Shown here piece by piece: positions 28,053 through 38,527 of a stretch of 54,428 nt of DNA. The translations under genes and the position numbers were made by a program. Below the pieces are notes generated by a model. It was given only the letters and a program-made list of their open reading frames with translations. It was not told the origin of the DNA and did not search any database. The number at the start of each line of letters is the position of its first letter. Positions within the stretch are counted from its first letter, which is position 1. This stretch comes from Thermaceae bacterium (GTDB lineage: Bacteria > Deinococcota > Deinococci > Deinococcales > Marinithermaceae): contig JALSMT010000049.1 of the NCBI GenBank assembly GCA_026987375.1, positions 1 through 54,428 of the forward strand. Direction: 5' to 3'.

Positions 28053-29486
28053 ATGACGCTGCGCGAATTATTTACCCCCTTTACATCGCGCGCCCCAGAT
28101 CTTGAGGTGCGCGGCGTAACCCACGATTCGCGGCGGGTCGAGCCAGGCTTCGTCTTCGTGGCCTTACCCGGACGGCGGTTTGACGGTCACCGCTTCGTGG
28201 CCGACGCAGTGGCGCGGGGGGCGTTGGCGGTGGTCGGCGCCGAGCCGCTGGAGCTGACCGTTCCTTACCTGCGATTGGCCGCCAGCGAGCTACGGCCGGC
28301 GTTGGCGCGGCTGGCGGCTCGCTTTTACGGCCGGCCTTCACGGCAGTTGTGGATTGCCGGCGTTACCGGTACAGACGGTAAAACGACCACCAGCTTCTTG
28401 CTGCGCCATCTGCTGGCGGCCTCGGGCCTAGCGGCTGGCATGATCGGCACCGTGGGGTACGACGTCGGCGCCGGCCTAGTCCTGCCCCAAGACCACTTCA
28501 CCACTCCCGAGGCCCCCGAGGTGCAGGGTCTGCTCGCCGAGATGACGCGCGGAGGGCTGAAGCACGCGGTGCTCGAAGCCAGCTCCCACGCCCTGGCGCA
28601 GCACCGCCTCGACGAAGTCGAGTTCGACCTGGCGGTCTGGACTCACCTCAGCCCCGAACACCTGGACTTTCACGGCGACATGGAAGGCTACTTTGCGGCC
28701 AAAGCCAAGCTGGTGGAGCGGGCGCGGCTCGCGGTGCTCAACAGAGACTGCCCCTACGCCAGGCGACTCGATCAGCGGCCACACCTGAGCTACGGCGCGG
28801 GAGGCGATTTCGAAATAAGCGAACTACTGGAAGAAGGAGCCGGTTTGCGCTTCGCCTTCACCAGCCCGGCGGGGCGCTATCAGGCTTTTTTGCCGATGCT
28901 GGGCCGCTACAACGCCGAGAACGCCCTGGCGGCGGTCGCCGCGGCCCACGCCGCCGGCGTCGCCGTAGGGGAGGCGGCGCAGGCGCTGGCCTCGTTCGCC
29001 GGCGTGCCCGGGCGGATGCAGATAATCCAAACCGAACCCTTCCGCGTAGTCGTGGACTTCGCCCACACTCCTAAGGGCCTAAGCGCCACGCTCTCCGCGC
29101 TCCGGCCCACCACCGCGGGGCGGCTAATCGTCGTCATCGGCTCCGCCGGTGAGCGCGACCCCGGCAAGCGCGCACCGCTGGGGCGAACTGCGCTAGAGTA
29201 CGCCGACATGGCGGTTTTTACCGAAGAAGATAGCCGCAGCGAGCCGGTCGAGGCCATTCTGGCGGAGATGGCGCGCGGGGCAAAAGGGGCCGGTGGACGA
29301 GAAGGGAAGAGTTACCGGCTCGAGCCCGACCGCGCACGCGCCATCGCCCTGGCCTTCGAGCTCGCCGCGGACGGCGACACCGTGCTGCTCGCCGGCAAGG
29401 GGCACGAACGCACCCTGGAACGCGCCGGCGAGGTCCTCCGCTGGGACGAGGCCGCTCTGGCGCGCAGACTTTTGGGCTTGGAATAG
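28053..29486 (+). CDS. murE: UDP-MurNAc-tripeptide ligase
   Basis: 477 aa Mur ligase that adds the diamino acid to UDP-MurNAc-L-Ala-D-Glu. The ATP site is GVTGTDGKTTT (103-113), with the central THLSPEHLDFHGDME and the C-terminal VVDFAHTPKGL. At the diamino-acid-binding position, where DAP-specific enzymes have DNPRxE, it reads EDSRSE (392-397). This argues against meso-DAP and fits the L-ornithine of Deinococcota. No other division-cell-wall genes are adjacent. Confidence 0.95.
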   Translation: MTLRELFTPFTSRAPDLEVRGVTHDSRRVEPGFVFVALPGRRFDGHRFVADAVARGALAVVGAEPLELTVPYLRLAASELRPALARLAARFYGRPSRQLWIAGVTGTDGKTTTSFLLRHLLAASGLAAGMIGTVGYDVGAGLVLPQDHFTTPEAPEVQGLLAEMTRGGLKHAVLEASSHALAQHRLDEVEFDLAVWTHLSPEHLDFHGDMEGYFAAKAKLVERARLAVLNRDCPYARRLDQRPHLSYGAGGDFEISELLEEGAGLRFAFTSPAGRYQAFLPMLGRYNAENALAAVAAAHAAGVAVGEAAQALASFAGVPGRMQIIQTEPFRVVVDFAHTPKGLSATLSALRPTTAGRLIVVIGSAGERDPGKRAPLGRTALEYADMAVFTEEDSRSEPVEAILAEMARGAKGAGGREGKSYRLEPDRARAIALAFELAADGDTVLLAGKGHERTLERAGEVLRWDEAALARRLLGLE

Positions 29487-29808
29487 GCTTGCTGATTCGA
29501 ATAGCCAAACAGATAAATCTCTTCCTGAGGTGAGGCGACCGCGAGGCGGGGGAGGACGGGCATTTCTTTTCGTATCCCCGCACGAAGAGACATAGCCGCC
29601 GTGGTCCGCAGGCCTGCCCCATTCCGGCGAAGAGCCGAGTTCATCTCGCCGCCGACCTGCCGGCTGCAGGCCGCGGGTTGCGGGCCACAGACTTCTTTTT
29701 GCTTTACACCAGGCAATGAGTACTAGGCATCACATACCACGCCCATTTCGCACGAGCTACCAGCCGCCAGCCACCTGGCTCATTCGCCGCCGTTAAACTA
29801 AAGACGAC
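29487..29808. other. Gene-free stretch with possible structured RNA
   Basis: No convincing ORF. In the plus orientation there are nested complementary blocks: CTCTTC near 29520 with GAAGAG near 29585, enclosing GCGGGG and CCCCGC. A CGGCGA...TCGCCG hairpin follows. The segment ends in a GC-rich part and TTCTTTTTGC near 29700. This looks like a structured transcript with a terminator-like end, but I recognise no known RNA family. TAAACT at 29794-29799 is the -10 of the next gene. Confidence 0.3.
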
Positions 29809-30561
29809 ATGCGGAGAGACGACCTAACTGCCTGGCTCGACGATTTTCTAAAAATAAACGACTTCCCCGACATATCCCTAAACGGCTTGCAGGTAGAGGG
29901 AGCCGAGGAGGTAAAGCGCATCGCCGTCGCCGTTGACGGCGTGCAGGCCACCTTTGACGACGCGGTGGCGGCGGGGGTGGACATGCTGATAGTCCACCAC
30001 GGGCTGTTTTGGGGGCGTCCTTTGGCCGTCAAGGGGCACGTCAAGAAGCGGATAAAGACCTTGTTGGACGCGGGAATATCGCTCTACGCCGCCCATATAC
30101 CGCTGGACGCCCACCCCGAGGTGGGCAACAACGCGGTGTTGGCGCGAGAGCTGGGCATGAGCGACTTGGCGCCCTTCGGCGAGTTCCAGGGGGTAAAGAT
30201 TGGCTTTAAGGGCGGCTTTCCGGCGGGGACGACCCTGCACGACATCGCCGACCGCCTGGGCCAGCTCACCGGCATGCAAAGCCTGGTCCACCAGGGCGGG
30301 GAAGACTTGGTTGCGAGCGGGGGAATAGTTTCTGGCGCGGCCGCCTGGACTCTAGTAGAAGCCGCCGCTGAGGGCCTCGACGTCTTCATCACCGGCGAGC
30401 CCAAGCACGAGGTTTTTCACGAAACCTTTGAACGGCGCATGAACGTTATCTACGCCGGCCACTACGACACCGAGACCTTTGGGGTGAAGGCTCTGGCCGA
30501 GAGGCTGGCCGCCGAGTTTGACTTGGATTGGACTTTTTTCGACCGTCCCACTGGGCTTTAG
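29809..30561 (+). CDS. Nif3-like dinuclear metal-centre protein
   Basis: 250 aa. Metal-ligand blocks are VHHGLFWGRP, IPLDAHPEVGNN and the C-terminal TGEPKHEVFHE and YAGHYDTETFG. The family forms hexameric toroids and is often annotated as GTP cyclohydrolase I type 2, a function not firmly shown. TAAACT ends 9 nt before the ATG, so the leader is about 2-3 nt. tmk follows directly with 2 nt between them. Confidence 0.93.
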   Translation: MRRDDLTAWLDDFLKINDFPDISLNGLQVEGAEEVKRIAVAVDGVQATFDDAVAAGVDMLIVHHGLFWGRPLAVKGHVKKRIKTLLDAGISLYAAHIPLDAHPEVGNNAVLARELGMSDLAPFGEFQGVKIGFKGGFPAGTTLHDIADRLGQLTGMQSLVHQGGEDLVASGGIVSGAAAWTLVEAAAEGLDVFITGEPKHEVFHETFERRMNVIYAGHYDTETFGVKALAERLAAEFDLDWTFFDRPTGL

Positions 30562-30563
30562 CC

Positions 30564-31181
30564 ATGAAAGCGCCGCCGCGTTTCATCACCTTTGAGGGCC
30601 CGGAGGGCTCGGGCAAGAGCACCCAGGCGCGGCGCTTGGCTGAGTGGTTGCGCCGGCGGGGTCAGGAAGCGCGCCTTACTTACGAGCCCGGCGATACGGC
30701 GTTGGGCCAGAGAATACGCGAGCTGCTGCTGCACCGCGAAGCAGAGATGCAGCCCGAAAGCGAGTTCTTGCTCTACTCGGCCGACCGGGTAGAGCACGTC
30801 GCCAGCGTAATACTCCCGGTGCTGGAGCGGGGCGGTTTCGCCATTAGCGACCGCTACGTTGATTCTTCCTACGCCTACCAGGGTTTCGGTCGCGGGCTAT
30901 CGCTCGAGTGGCTGCGCGAGGTTAGCAACGGCGCTACTCGGGGTCTGTCGCCGAGCCTGACATTTTTGCTCGACCTGCCCCCCGAGGAGGGCTTGGCGCG
31001 CTTTTCTGAGCGGGACCGCCTGGAAAGGGAGCCGCTGCAGTTCCACGAGCGAGTGCGCGCCGGCTATCTGAAGCTGGCGGCGGCGGAGCCGCGGCGCTTT
31101 GTGATTCTGGACGCCCGCCGCCAGCCCGACGAACTGGCGCGGCGGATTGCTGCGGAGGTGAGCAGAAGATGGCGCGTCTGA
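30564..31181 (+). CDS. tmk: Thymidylate kinase
   Basis: 205 aa. Phosphorylates dTMP to dTDP. P-loop EGPEGSGKST (11-20), EPGDTALGQRIRELLL, DRYVDSSYAYQGFGRG and FHERVRAGYLKLA are all family blocks. I chose the ATG at 30564, just after the Nif3-like stop, so that the P-loop sits near residue 11. The 3' end overlaps the DUF192 gene by 13 nt. Confidence 0.95.
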   Translation: MKAPPRFITFEGPEGSGKSTQARRLAEWLRRRGQEARLTYEPGDTALGQRIRELLLHREAEMQPESEFLLYSADRVEHVASVILPVLERGGFAISDRYVDSSYAYQGFGRGLSLEWLREVSNGATRGLSPSLTFLLDLPPEEGLARFSERDRLEREPLQFHERVRAGYLKLAAAEPRRFVILDARRQPDELARRIAAEVSRRWRV

Positions 31182-31669
31182 GGTGGCTGATAATGGCCGT
31201 AGCGGTTTTATTGGTCGCTCTGGCCGGGTACAAGCTGGCCGTCGGGGGCAGGGGCGGCGAGATCGAGCGCCTCGCCGAGCGCCAGCTTTTCGTAACTACG
31301 CCCGACAAAACCTACGCCTTGACGGTAGAGGTGGCCGCGACCCCCGAGCAACAGGAGCGCGGCTTGATGTTCCGCAAGCACATGGCCGAAAACCACGGCA
31401 TGGTCTTCTTGTTCCCCAAGGCCAGCGACGGCGGTTTTTGGATGAAAAACACCAAGATACCCCTTTCGATCGCTTTTTTCGACAAAAAGGGCGTTATCGT
31501 GCGGATAATGCAGATGCAGCCTTGCACCCTGCCGCAGGGGCAGTCGGAGCGCTGCCCCGTCTATTACCCGCGGGTCGCTTACATCGGGGCGCTGGAGGTC
31601 AACCTGGGCTGGTTCGCCAAGCGTGGTGTCAAGGAAGGCGATTCGATTAGCCTCGGCCCTTGGAAGTGA
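31169..31669 (+). CDS. DUF192 secreted or membrane-anchored protein
   Basis: 166 aa with an N-terminal hydrophobic helix (about 6-26) and the DUF192 core: QQERGLMFRKHM, GMVFLFPKASDGGFWMKNT, IPLSIAFFDKKG and MQMQPCTL. The family is small, often exported, and has no settled function. It overlaps the 3' end of tmk and is followed by a terminator. Confidence 0.9.
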   Translation: MARLRWLIMAVAVLLVALAGYKLAVGGRGGEIERLAERQLFVTTPDKTYALTVEVAATPEQQERGLMFRKHMAENHGMVFLFPKASDGGFWMKNTKIPLSIAFFDKKGVIVRIMQMQPCTLPQGQSERCPVYYPRVAYIGALEVNLGWFAKRGVKEGDSISLGPWK

Positions 31670-31672
31670 AGA

Positions 31673-31690
31673 GCGGCCCCGCGGGGCCGC
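31673..31690. terminator. GC palindrome terminator
   Basis: GCGGCCCCG followed by its exact reverse complement CGGGGCCGC forms an 18-nt palindrome. It lies between the convergent DUF192 and FmdB-like genes. Confidence 0.55.
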
Positions 31691-31697
31691 TGTCTGC

Positions 31698-31952
31698 TCA
31701 GTCGGCGGCGGCGCCGCCGCTTTCCGGCTTCTTTTCCTTGGGTTTTTCCTTGGGTTTTTCCGAGGCGGAGTTGCTAGAGCTGGAGTCTTTGACGTACCAG
31801 CCGGAGCCCTTGAAGATTACCCCTACCGGCTGGATTACGCGCTTAACGGGCTCCCCGGTTTTGGGGTGGCGCTCTAGCGGCTCGTCGTGGATGCTCTGCT
31901 CCACCTCGAAGTACTCTCCGCTTTCCAGCCCTTTGTAGACGTAAGTAGGCAT
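31698..31952 (-). CDS. FmdB-like protein without zinc-ribbon cysteines
   Basis: 84 aa. It aligns with FmdB zinc-ribbon proteins (MPTYVYKGLESGEYFEVEQS and VIFKGSGWYVKDS), but the four usual cysteines are gone: CxxCG is GLESG and the second pair is HPKTG. It therefore cannot bind zinc in the classical way. The tail is Ser-rich, then Lys/Glu/Pro-rich (EKPKEKPKEKKPES). GGAGGAAGGC precedes the ATG at 31952. A CIRCE-like dyad covers its likely promoter. Role unknown. Confidence 0.85.
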   Translation of the reverse strand: MPTYVYKGLESGEYFEVEQSIHDEPLERHPKTGEPVKRVIQPVGVIFKGSGWYVKDSSSSNSASEKPKEKPKEKKPESGGAAAD

Positions 31953-31973
31953 GCCTTCCTCCTGACGGACATT

Positions 31974-32000
31974 TTGACACTCAAGACAGTTGAGTGTCAA
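31974..32000. promoter_or_regulatory. CIRCE-like inverted repeat
   Basis: TTGACACTC (31974-31982), a 9-nt spacer and GAGTGTCAA (31992-32000) form a perfect dyad; the complementarity extends 2 bp into the spacer. The HrcA operator CIRCE is TTAGCACTC-N9-GAGTGCTAA, so spacing is identical and 7 of 9 arm bases match. The minus-strand TTGACA at 32000-31995 can act as the -35 of the FmdB-like gene, placing the dyad over its promoter. HrcA control is inference. Confidence 0.55.
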
Positions 32001-32070
32001 GCCGCAACTAAGAGACGAGCAGCGACCGGCGGCGTCAACGTAGCGTCGCTTGCGGCAATAGAATGGCGAC

Positions 32071-32607
32071 GTGAAGAAGAAGCTGCGAGAGGCGTTGCTG
32101 GCTGCCCGGGCCGGGCTGGATACTAAGACTTTGAGCCAGGCCGCCTGCGCCAGGCTGGCTGACTTTTTGGCGGCCAGGGGCGCGGGCAGGATAATGCTGT
32201 ACTTGCCTTTTAGAAACGAACTAAACCCGCTCCCGCTGGTTGACCTATACCCCGCGGCCGAGTACTTTCTGCCTCGCATAAGCGGCGGGAAGATTAGCGT
32301 GCACCCCTTCGACTCCCCTCGAGAGAGGCACCCCTACGGTTTTATACAGCCGGCTGACGTGGCGAAGGTGGTCGAGCCCGCCACGCTCGAGGCGATCGTG
32401 ACGCCGGGCTTGGCTTTCGACCGTTCCTGTTACCGCCTGGGTTACGGCGGCGGCTATTACGACAGGCTGCTGGCCGACCTGCCCGATACCGTGACTACCA
32501 TTGGTTTCGCCCCCAAAGCGATGCTGCAAGACTCCCTGCCCCACGACGAGTGGGACGTGCCGGTGCAGTTCTTGGCCAGCGAGACAGGGGTGCAAGCCTG
32601 CAAATGA
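32071..32607 (+). CDS. 5-formyltetrahydrofolate cyclo-ligase
   Basis: 178 aa, ATP-dependent conversion of 5-formyl-THF to 5,10-methenyl-THF. Conserved blocks are MLYLPFRNELNPLPL, the substrate loop, and VTPGLAFDRSCYRLGYGGGY. It begins with a GTG 6 nt after TAGAAT (32059-32064), a leaderless start. The HAD gene follows after a 36-nt gap that holds its own -10 box. Confidence 0.93.
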   Translation: MKKKLREALLAARAGLDTKTLSQAACARLADFLAARGAGRIMLYLPFRNELNPLPLVDLYPAAEYFLPRISGGKISVHPFDSPRERHPYGFIQPADVAKVVEPATLEAIVTPGLAFDRSCYRLGYGGGYYDRLLADLPDTVTTIGFAPKAMLQDSLPHDEWDVPVQFLASETGVQACK

Positions 32608-32643
32608 ACATATCCGGCAACCTGCCGGTACTAGACTGGGGCT

Positions 32644-35049
<2,406 letters not shown>

Positions 35050-35071
35050 AGGCCTCGTAAAATCATTTGAG

Positions 35072-35551
35072 ATGATACCCGCGCAAGAAGTGGCGCTCCA
35101 ACCCGTAAGCCCCGACTCCGCGCAGGCGATACTCCGCGTCTACCAGGGCAGCCCCAAGCACTTCCGGCGCATAGCGATGGAAATGCCTACCCTTGAAGAC
35201 GTGGAGCGCGAGGTCGAGAGCATTTTGGCCGATCCCAACCGCCGCGCCTACCTGATAGCCGGCGAAGGCCACCCCATTGGCTATCTCGACTACAAGCTGC
35301 ACTATCCTGAGCGCTCCGACGCCATCATCACCCTCATCCTGATAGCCGAAAAATACCGCGGTCAGGGGTACGGAAAGCGAGCCGTACAAGACCTGGAAGC
35401 CCTGCTTTACCACGACGTGGAGCGGCTTTTCGCCGCGGTCTATGGTGAGAACCCCGGCGCCGTTTCTTTTTGGCAGAATCTCGGGTATCGCTTTTTGAAA
35501 GAAGGCTCGCCTTCCGTCAGCTGGTTTTACAAGCGCCTCAAGCGGGCCTAG
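35072..35551 (+). CDS. GNAT-family N-acetyltransferase
   Basis: 159 aa. The acetyl-CoA loop is AEKYRGQGYGKRA, and the late strand AAVYGENPGAVSFWQNLGY is the usual motif B region. The acceptor is unknown. TAAAAT (35058-35063) ends 8 nt before the chosen ATG, so translation probably starts here although the frame is open upstream. The end overlaps the convergent cupin gene by 14 nt. Confidence 0.88.
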   Translation: MIPAQEVALQPVSPDSAQAILRVYQGSPKHFRRIAMEMPTLEDVEREVESILADPNRRAYLIAGEGHPIGYLDYKLHYPERSDAIITLILIAEKYRGQGYGKRAVQDLEALLYHDVERLFAAVYGENPGAVSFWQNLGYRFLKEGSPSVSWFYKRLKRA

Positions 35552-35858
35552 GGGCCATTACTACCAGGAGTACCGCTGGTTTTTCGCTGGCGTTCCACAC
35601 CCCGTGCTGCTTGCCCGCCGGAGCCCGCACAGCTTGGCCGCTGCTCAGGGTTGCTTGCTCCTCGCCCACCTGCACCCGCACCTCGCCGCCGAGAACCAGG
35701 TAGACCTTATCCGAGTCTTGGTGAACGTGAACCTTTTGCATCTGCCCCGGCAGCAAGGTGTAAAGGTCGTAGAACATATAGGGCGAGTCGAACACCGCTA
35801 TCTTTTGCATCTTCTCGGGCGAAAATTTGCTTAGTTCCTCGAGGACGACTATCTCCAT
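35538..35858 (-). CDS. Cupin-domain protein
   Basis: 106 aa single-domain cupin. Motif 1 is KVHVHQDSDKVYLVLGGEV, with His/His/Glu-type metal ligands, and motif 2 is AVRAPAGKQHGVWN. The function is open: it may be a sugar-binding, dioxygenase-like or sensory cupin. TAAGCT ends 6 nt before the ATG, consistent with leaderless transcription. It is followed by uvrC upstream on the same strand, which has its own promoter. Confidence 0.85.
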   Translation of the reverse strand: MEIVVLEELSKFSPEKMQKIAVFDSPYMFYDLYTLLPGQMQKVHVHQDSDKVYLVLGGEVRVQVGEEQATLSSGQAVRAPAGKQHGVWNASEKPAVLLVVMAPRPA

Positions 35859-35875
35859 ACTGGTAGCTTAGAGCA

Positions 35876-37666
35876 TTATTTTTGGCGCCGCTCGTTCAGC
35901 CAGTCTCGTACCGCTTGGGCGACCTTACGGTTCATGCCCGGCAGCGCGGCCAGCTCTTCAAGCGGCGCTGAGCGGACCTCGCTTAGCTTGGAAAAGCTTT
36001 CGAGCAGCGCCTTTTTGCGAGCCGGGCCGACGCCGGGAATGTCGTCGAAGACGCTTTTTAGGGCCTTCTTGCTACGCAGCTGGCGGTTGTAGGCGAGACC
36101 GAAGCGGTGGGTCTCGTCGCGCAGGTGGATGAGCAGGCGCAGCCCCGGATCGTCGAGCGGCAGCATCACCCGCTCGCCGCTGGCGAGCACCAGCACCTCT
36201 TCGCGCTTGGCCAGCCCCACCAGCGGCAGGCTGACGCCGGCGCGCGCCAGCGCCTTCTGGGCCGCGCGCACCTGACCCAGGCCGCCGTCGATGAGCAGCA
36301 GGTCGGGGCTTTCCATTTTGGCCTGCAGGCCGCCGGTGAAGCGGCGGTAGACGGCCTCCTCCATGGCCTTGTAGTCGTCCGGCTTGCCCGCCAGGCCGCG
36401 GATGCGCATCCGCCGGTACTGGCTCTTCTTGGGCCGCCCCCCCTCGAAGACCGCGATGGCCGCCACCACCGCGGTGCCGAAGAGGTTGGAGACGTCGTAC
36501 CCCTCGATGCGCCAGGGGCGGCGCCCGAGCCCCAGGGACCGCTGCAGGCTGGCCAGGGCCGGGTGGTCGCCGCGCTTCTCCAGCCGCGCCAGCTCCACCT
36601 CGAGCCCGGCGCGGGCGTTCTGGGTGGCGAACTCGACCAGCCGCACCTTCTCGCCGCGCCTCGGCACCCTGAGTTCCACCCTGCGCGCGGCGCGCTTTGC
36701 CAGCGCCCGGGCGAAGACCTCCTGCCCCTCGGTTGCGAGCGGCAGCAGCACCAGCGGCGGCAGCGGCGAGGCCACCAGGTAGTAGTCGCGCAAAAAGGCC
36801 TCGAGCACCTCGGCATCCGCAGCCTCGCCGGCGTTCTCGACGAAGCGGCTGGTGCGCCCCAGCATGCGGCCGCCGCGGATCTGGAAGAGCTGCACCATGG
36901 CGTAGGTTCCGCTACGAGCCAGCCCCAGCGCGTCCAGGTCGCCCAGCCCCACCGCGTAGGCCTGCTGGTGCGAGGCGAAGAAGCGCTCGAGCGCCCGGAT
37001 CTGGTCGCGCAGCTCGGCGGCCAGCTCGAAGTGCTGCGCCCGCGCCGCTTCTTCCATGCGAGCCGCCAGCTCTTCCAGCAGGTCGTCCACCCGACCGTCG
37101 AGCAGCTGCTCCACCCGCCGCACCACCCGGGCGTATTCCTCCGGGTCGGCGCGGCCCACGCAGGGGGCCAGGCAGCGGCCCATGGAGTAGTTGAGGCAGG
37201 GGCGGCGCTTTTTGCGCATGGGCGCGCCCGAGTTTTTGCGCAGGGTAAACACCCGGTCCACCAGCCGCTTGATGCGCCGCACCGCCCCGGCGTCGGGGAA
37301 GGGGCCCCAGTAGCGGGCGCCGTCGTCCTCGACGCGGCGGGTGACGACCAGCATGGGGTAGGCTTCGTTCGTCAGCTTGAGGAAGGGGTAGTGCTTGTCG
37401 TCCTTCATCAGGACGTTGAACTCGGGCCGGTGGGCCTTGATCAGGTTGGCCTCGAGCAAGAGCGCCTCGACCTCGTCGCGGGTGACGATGAACTCGAGCG
37501 CGTCGGCCTCTGAGAAGATGCGCCCGGCCTTGTCCTCGCCGTGGGCGTAGTGGTTCACCCGCGCGCGCAGGTTCTTGGCCTTGCCCACGTAGATCACCCG
37601 TCCGTCCCGCTTCCACAGGTAGACGCCGGGCCGGGCCGGCAGGCGGGGGAGGTCTCGAGTCGTCAC
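35876..37666 (-). CDS. uvrC: Excinuclease ABC subunit C
   Basis: 596 aa nuclease making both incisions in nucleotide-excision repair. The N-terminal GIY-YIG domain (PGVYLWKRDGRVIYVGKAKNLRARV) has the family variant with Tyr and Arg. A UVR domain lies near residue 200, the RNase H-like domain near 380-520 includes DVSNLFGTAVVA and LLLIDGGLGQV, and a C-terminal helix-hairpin-helix pair follows. The start is GTG 6 nt after TAAACT (37678-37673). Codon usage is highly GC-ending except for the last roughly 75 codons. Confidence 0.96.
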   Translation of the reverse strand: MTTRDLPRLPARPGVYLWKRDGRVIYVGKAKNLRARVNHYAHGEDKAGRIFSEADALEFIVTRDEVEALLLEANLIKAHRPEFNVLMKDDKHYPFLKLTNEAYPMLVVTRRVEDDGARYWGPFPDAGAVRRIKRLVDRVFTLRKNSGAPMRKKRRPCLNYSMGRCLAPCVGRADPEEYARVVRRVEQLLDGRVDDLLEELAARMEEAARAQHFELAAELRDQIRALERFFASHQQAYAVGLGDLDALGLARSGTYAMVQLFQIRGGRMLGRTSRFVENAGEAADAEVLEAFLRDYYLVASPLPPLVLLPLATEGQEVFARALAKRAARRVELRVPRRGEKVRLVEFATQNARAGLEVELARLEKRGDHPALASLQRSLGLGRRPWRIEGYDVSNLFGTAVVAAIAVFEGGRPKKSQYRRMRIRGLAGKPDDYKAMEEAVYRRFTGGLQAKMESPDLLLIDGGLGQVRAAQKALARAGVSLPLVGLAKREEVLVLASGERVMLPLDDPGLRLLIHLRDETHRFGLAYNRQLRSKKALKSVFDDIPGVGPARKKALLESFSKLSEVRSAPLEELAALPGMNRKVAQAVRDWLNERRQK

Positions 37667-38464
37667 GGCTTCAGTTTATGCGCAAGGAGAATTAAATTAG
37701 TGCGCTTATCCTCGGGGCGGCAGATGGAGGGTTTAGAGATGTTTTGCAGAAATAGCGCCGACGTTACTGCTCATCAGGCGTTATGCAAGATAGTGGAACA
37801 TCAGTCGGGCGACGAGATTTCGTTGGTCTGTTCACCACGGAAATATTATTGAAAGAGCAAGTATATAAGCTGCGGATAATGAATCTTTGAACCTACAGTA
37901 TCGCTCACAAACCTTCTCAAGTTCCGCCCCGTATTCTGCAGTAGCCATTTGGCCTACTTACTGGCTGGCATTATCTACCCCGTTGTCAATTGCTATCTTG
38001 TATACATCACTCATCCAAGACTAGCCATCTTCTCCTCGTACTTCCGACATGGCCCTTAAGACAATTTCTCGCTGTCGTGATGATCCTACCGCATTTTTGC
38101 ACCGTCTCTCTAACGCGAGATCAGCTATGCGTATTGCAATTGATGTATATGCCCTATCGACGGTTGTGGGCGGAATTACAGAAATAATATATGATAGGCA
38201 GCAGGCAACGCATACTACCCCGTCAGATGAACCATATTCGGATGCCCGTGGGCTAACCGTTTTAAATGATCAGTGGCTTTGTCAGAGAAGCGAATGTAGT
38301 TGTCAATCGCTTTCTCGACTGCGCACGATTTCGGTTGGATTCTCGACTGACATCCGCGGGAGATAAATAAAGAAATCCCAGCAAAAATGTTGTAGTACGC
38401 TTTTCCGCGGCGAGTGCACGCTTAGTCTTAGCCCTCCGCAAAATTGGAGGAGATCGAAGGAATT
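37667..38464. other. AT-rich island 2
   Basis: About 800 bp without a convincing intact gene; the part from about 37850 to 38380 is markedly AT-rich. The most coherent frame is on the minus strand (see the pseudogene entry). A plus-strand frame at 38049-38366 covers the same DNA in the other direction and looks less protein-like. No inverted repeats or mobility genes were seen. Confidence 0.5.
37832..38269 (-). pseudogene. Eroded minus-strand frame in AT-rich island 2
   Basis: One minus-strand frame of 146 codons is broken only by TAG (38023-38021) and TAA (37960-37958). The segments read like helical protein: AYTSIAIRIADLALERRCKN, REIVLRAMSEVRGEDG, WMSDVYKIAIDNGVDNASQ and AEYGAELEKVCERYCRFKD. 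There is no clear start. I recognise no family. It may be a decayed foreign gene; the alternative is chance in AT-rich sequence. Confidence 0.3.
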
Positions 38465-38527
38465 ATGGAGGAGCAGAGTAGGAAGGCCGCGGACGTTCGC
38501 CCCCGGGTTCTGCGCTATCATGGACGC

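Noticed and set aside
29312-29716. Minus-strand 134-codon frame after murE
   Set aside because: Half of it is antisense to murE and the rest covers the possible structured RNA; no family features.
36107-37513. 468-codon plus-strand frame opposite uvrC
   Set aside because: Shadow of the GC-rich body of uvrC with no recognisable domain.
38049-38366. Plus-strand 105-codon frame in AT-rich island 2
   Set aside because: Overlaps the more protein-like minus-strand frame and has no ribosome site or promoter; kept only as an alternative reading.
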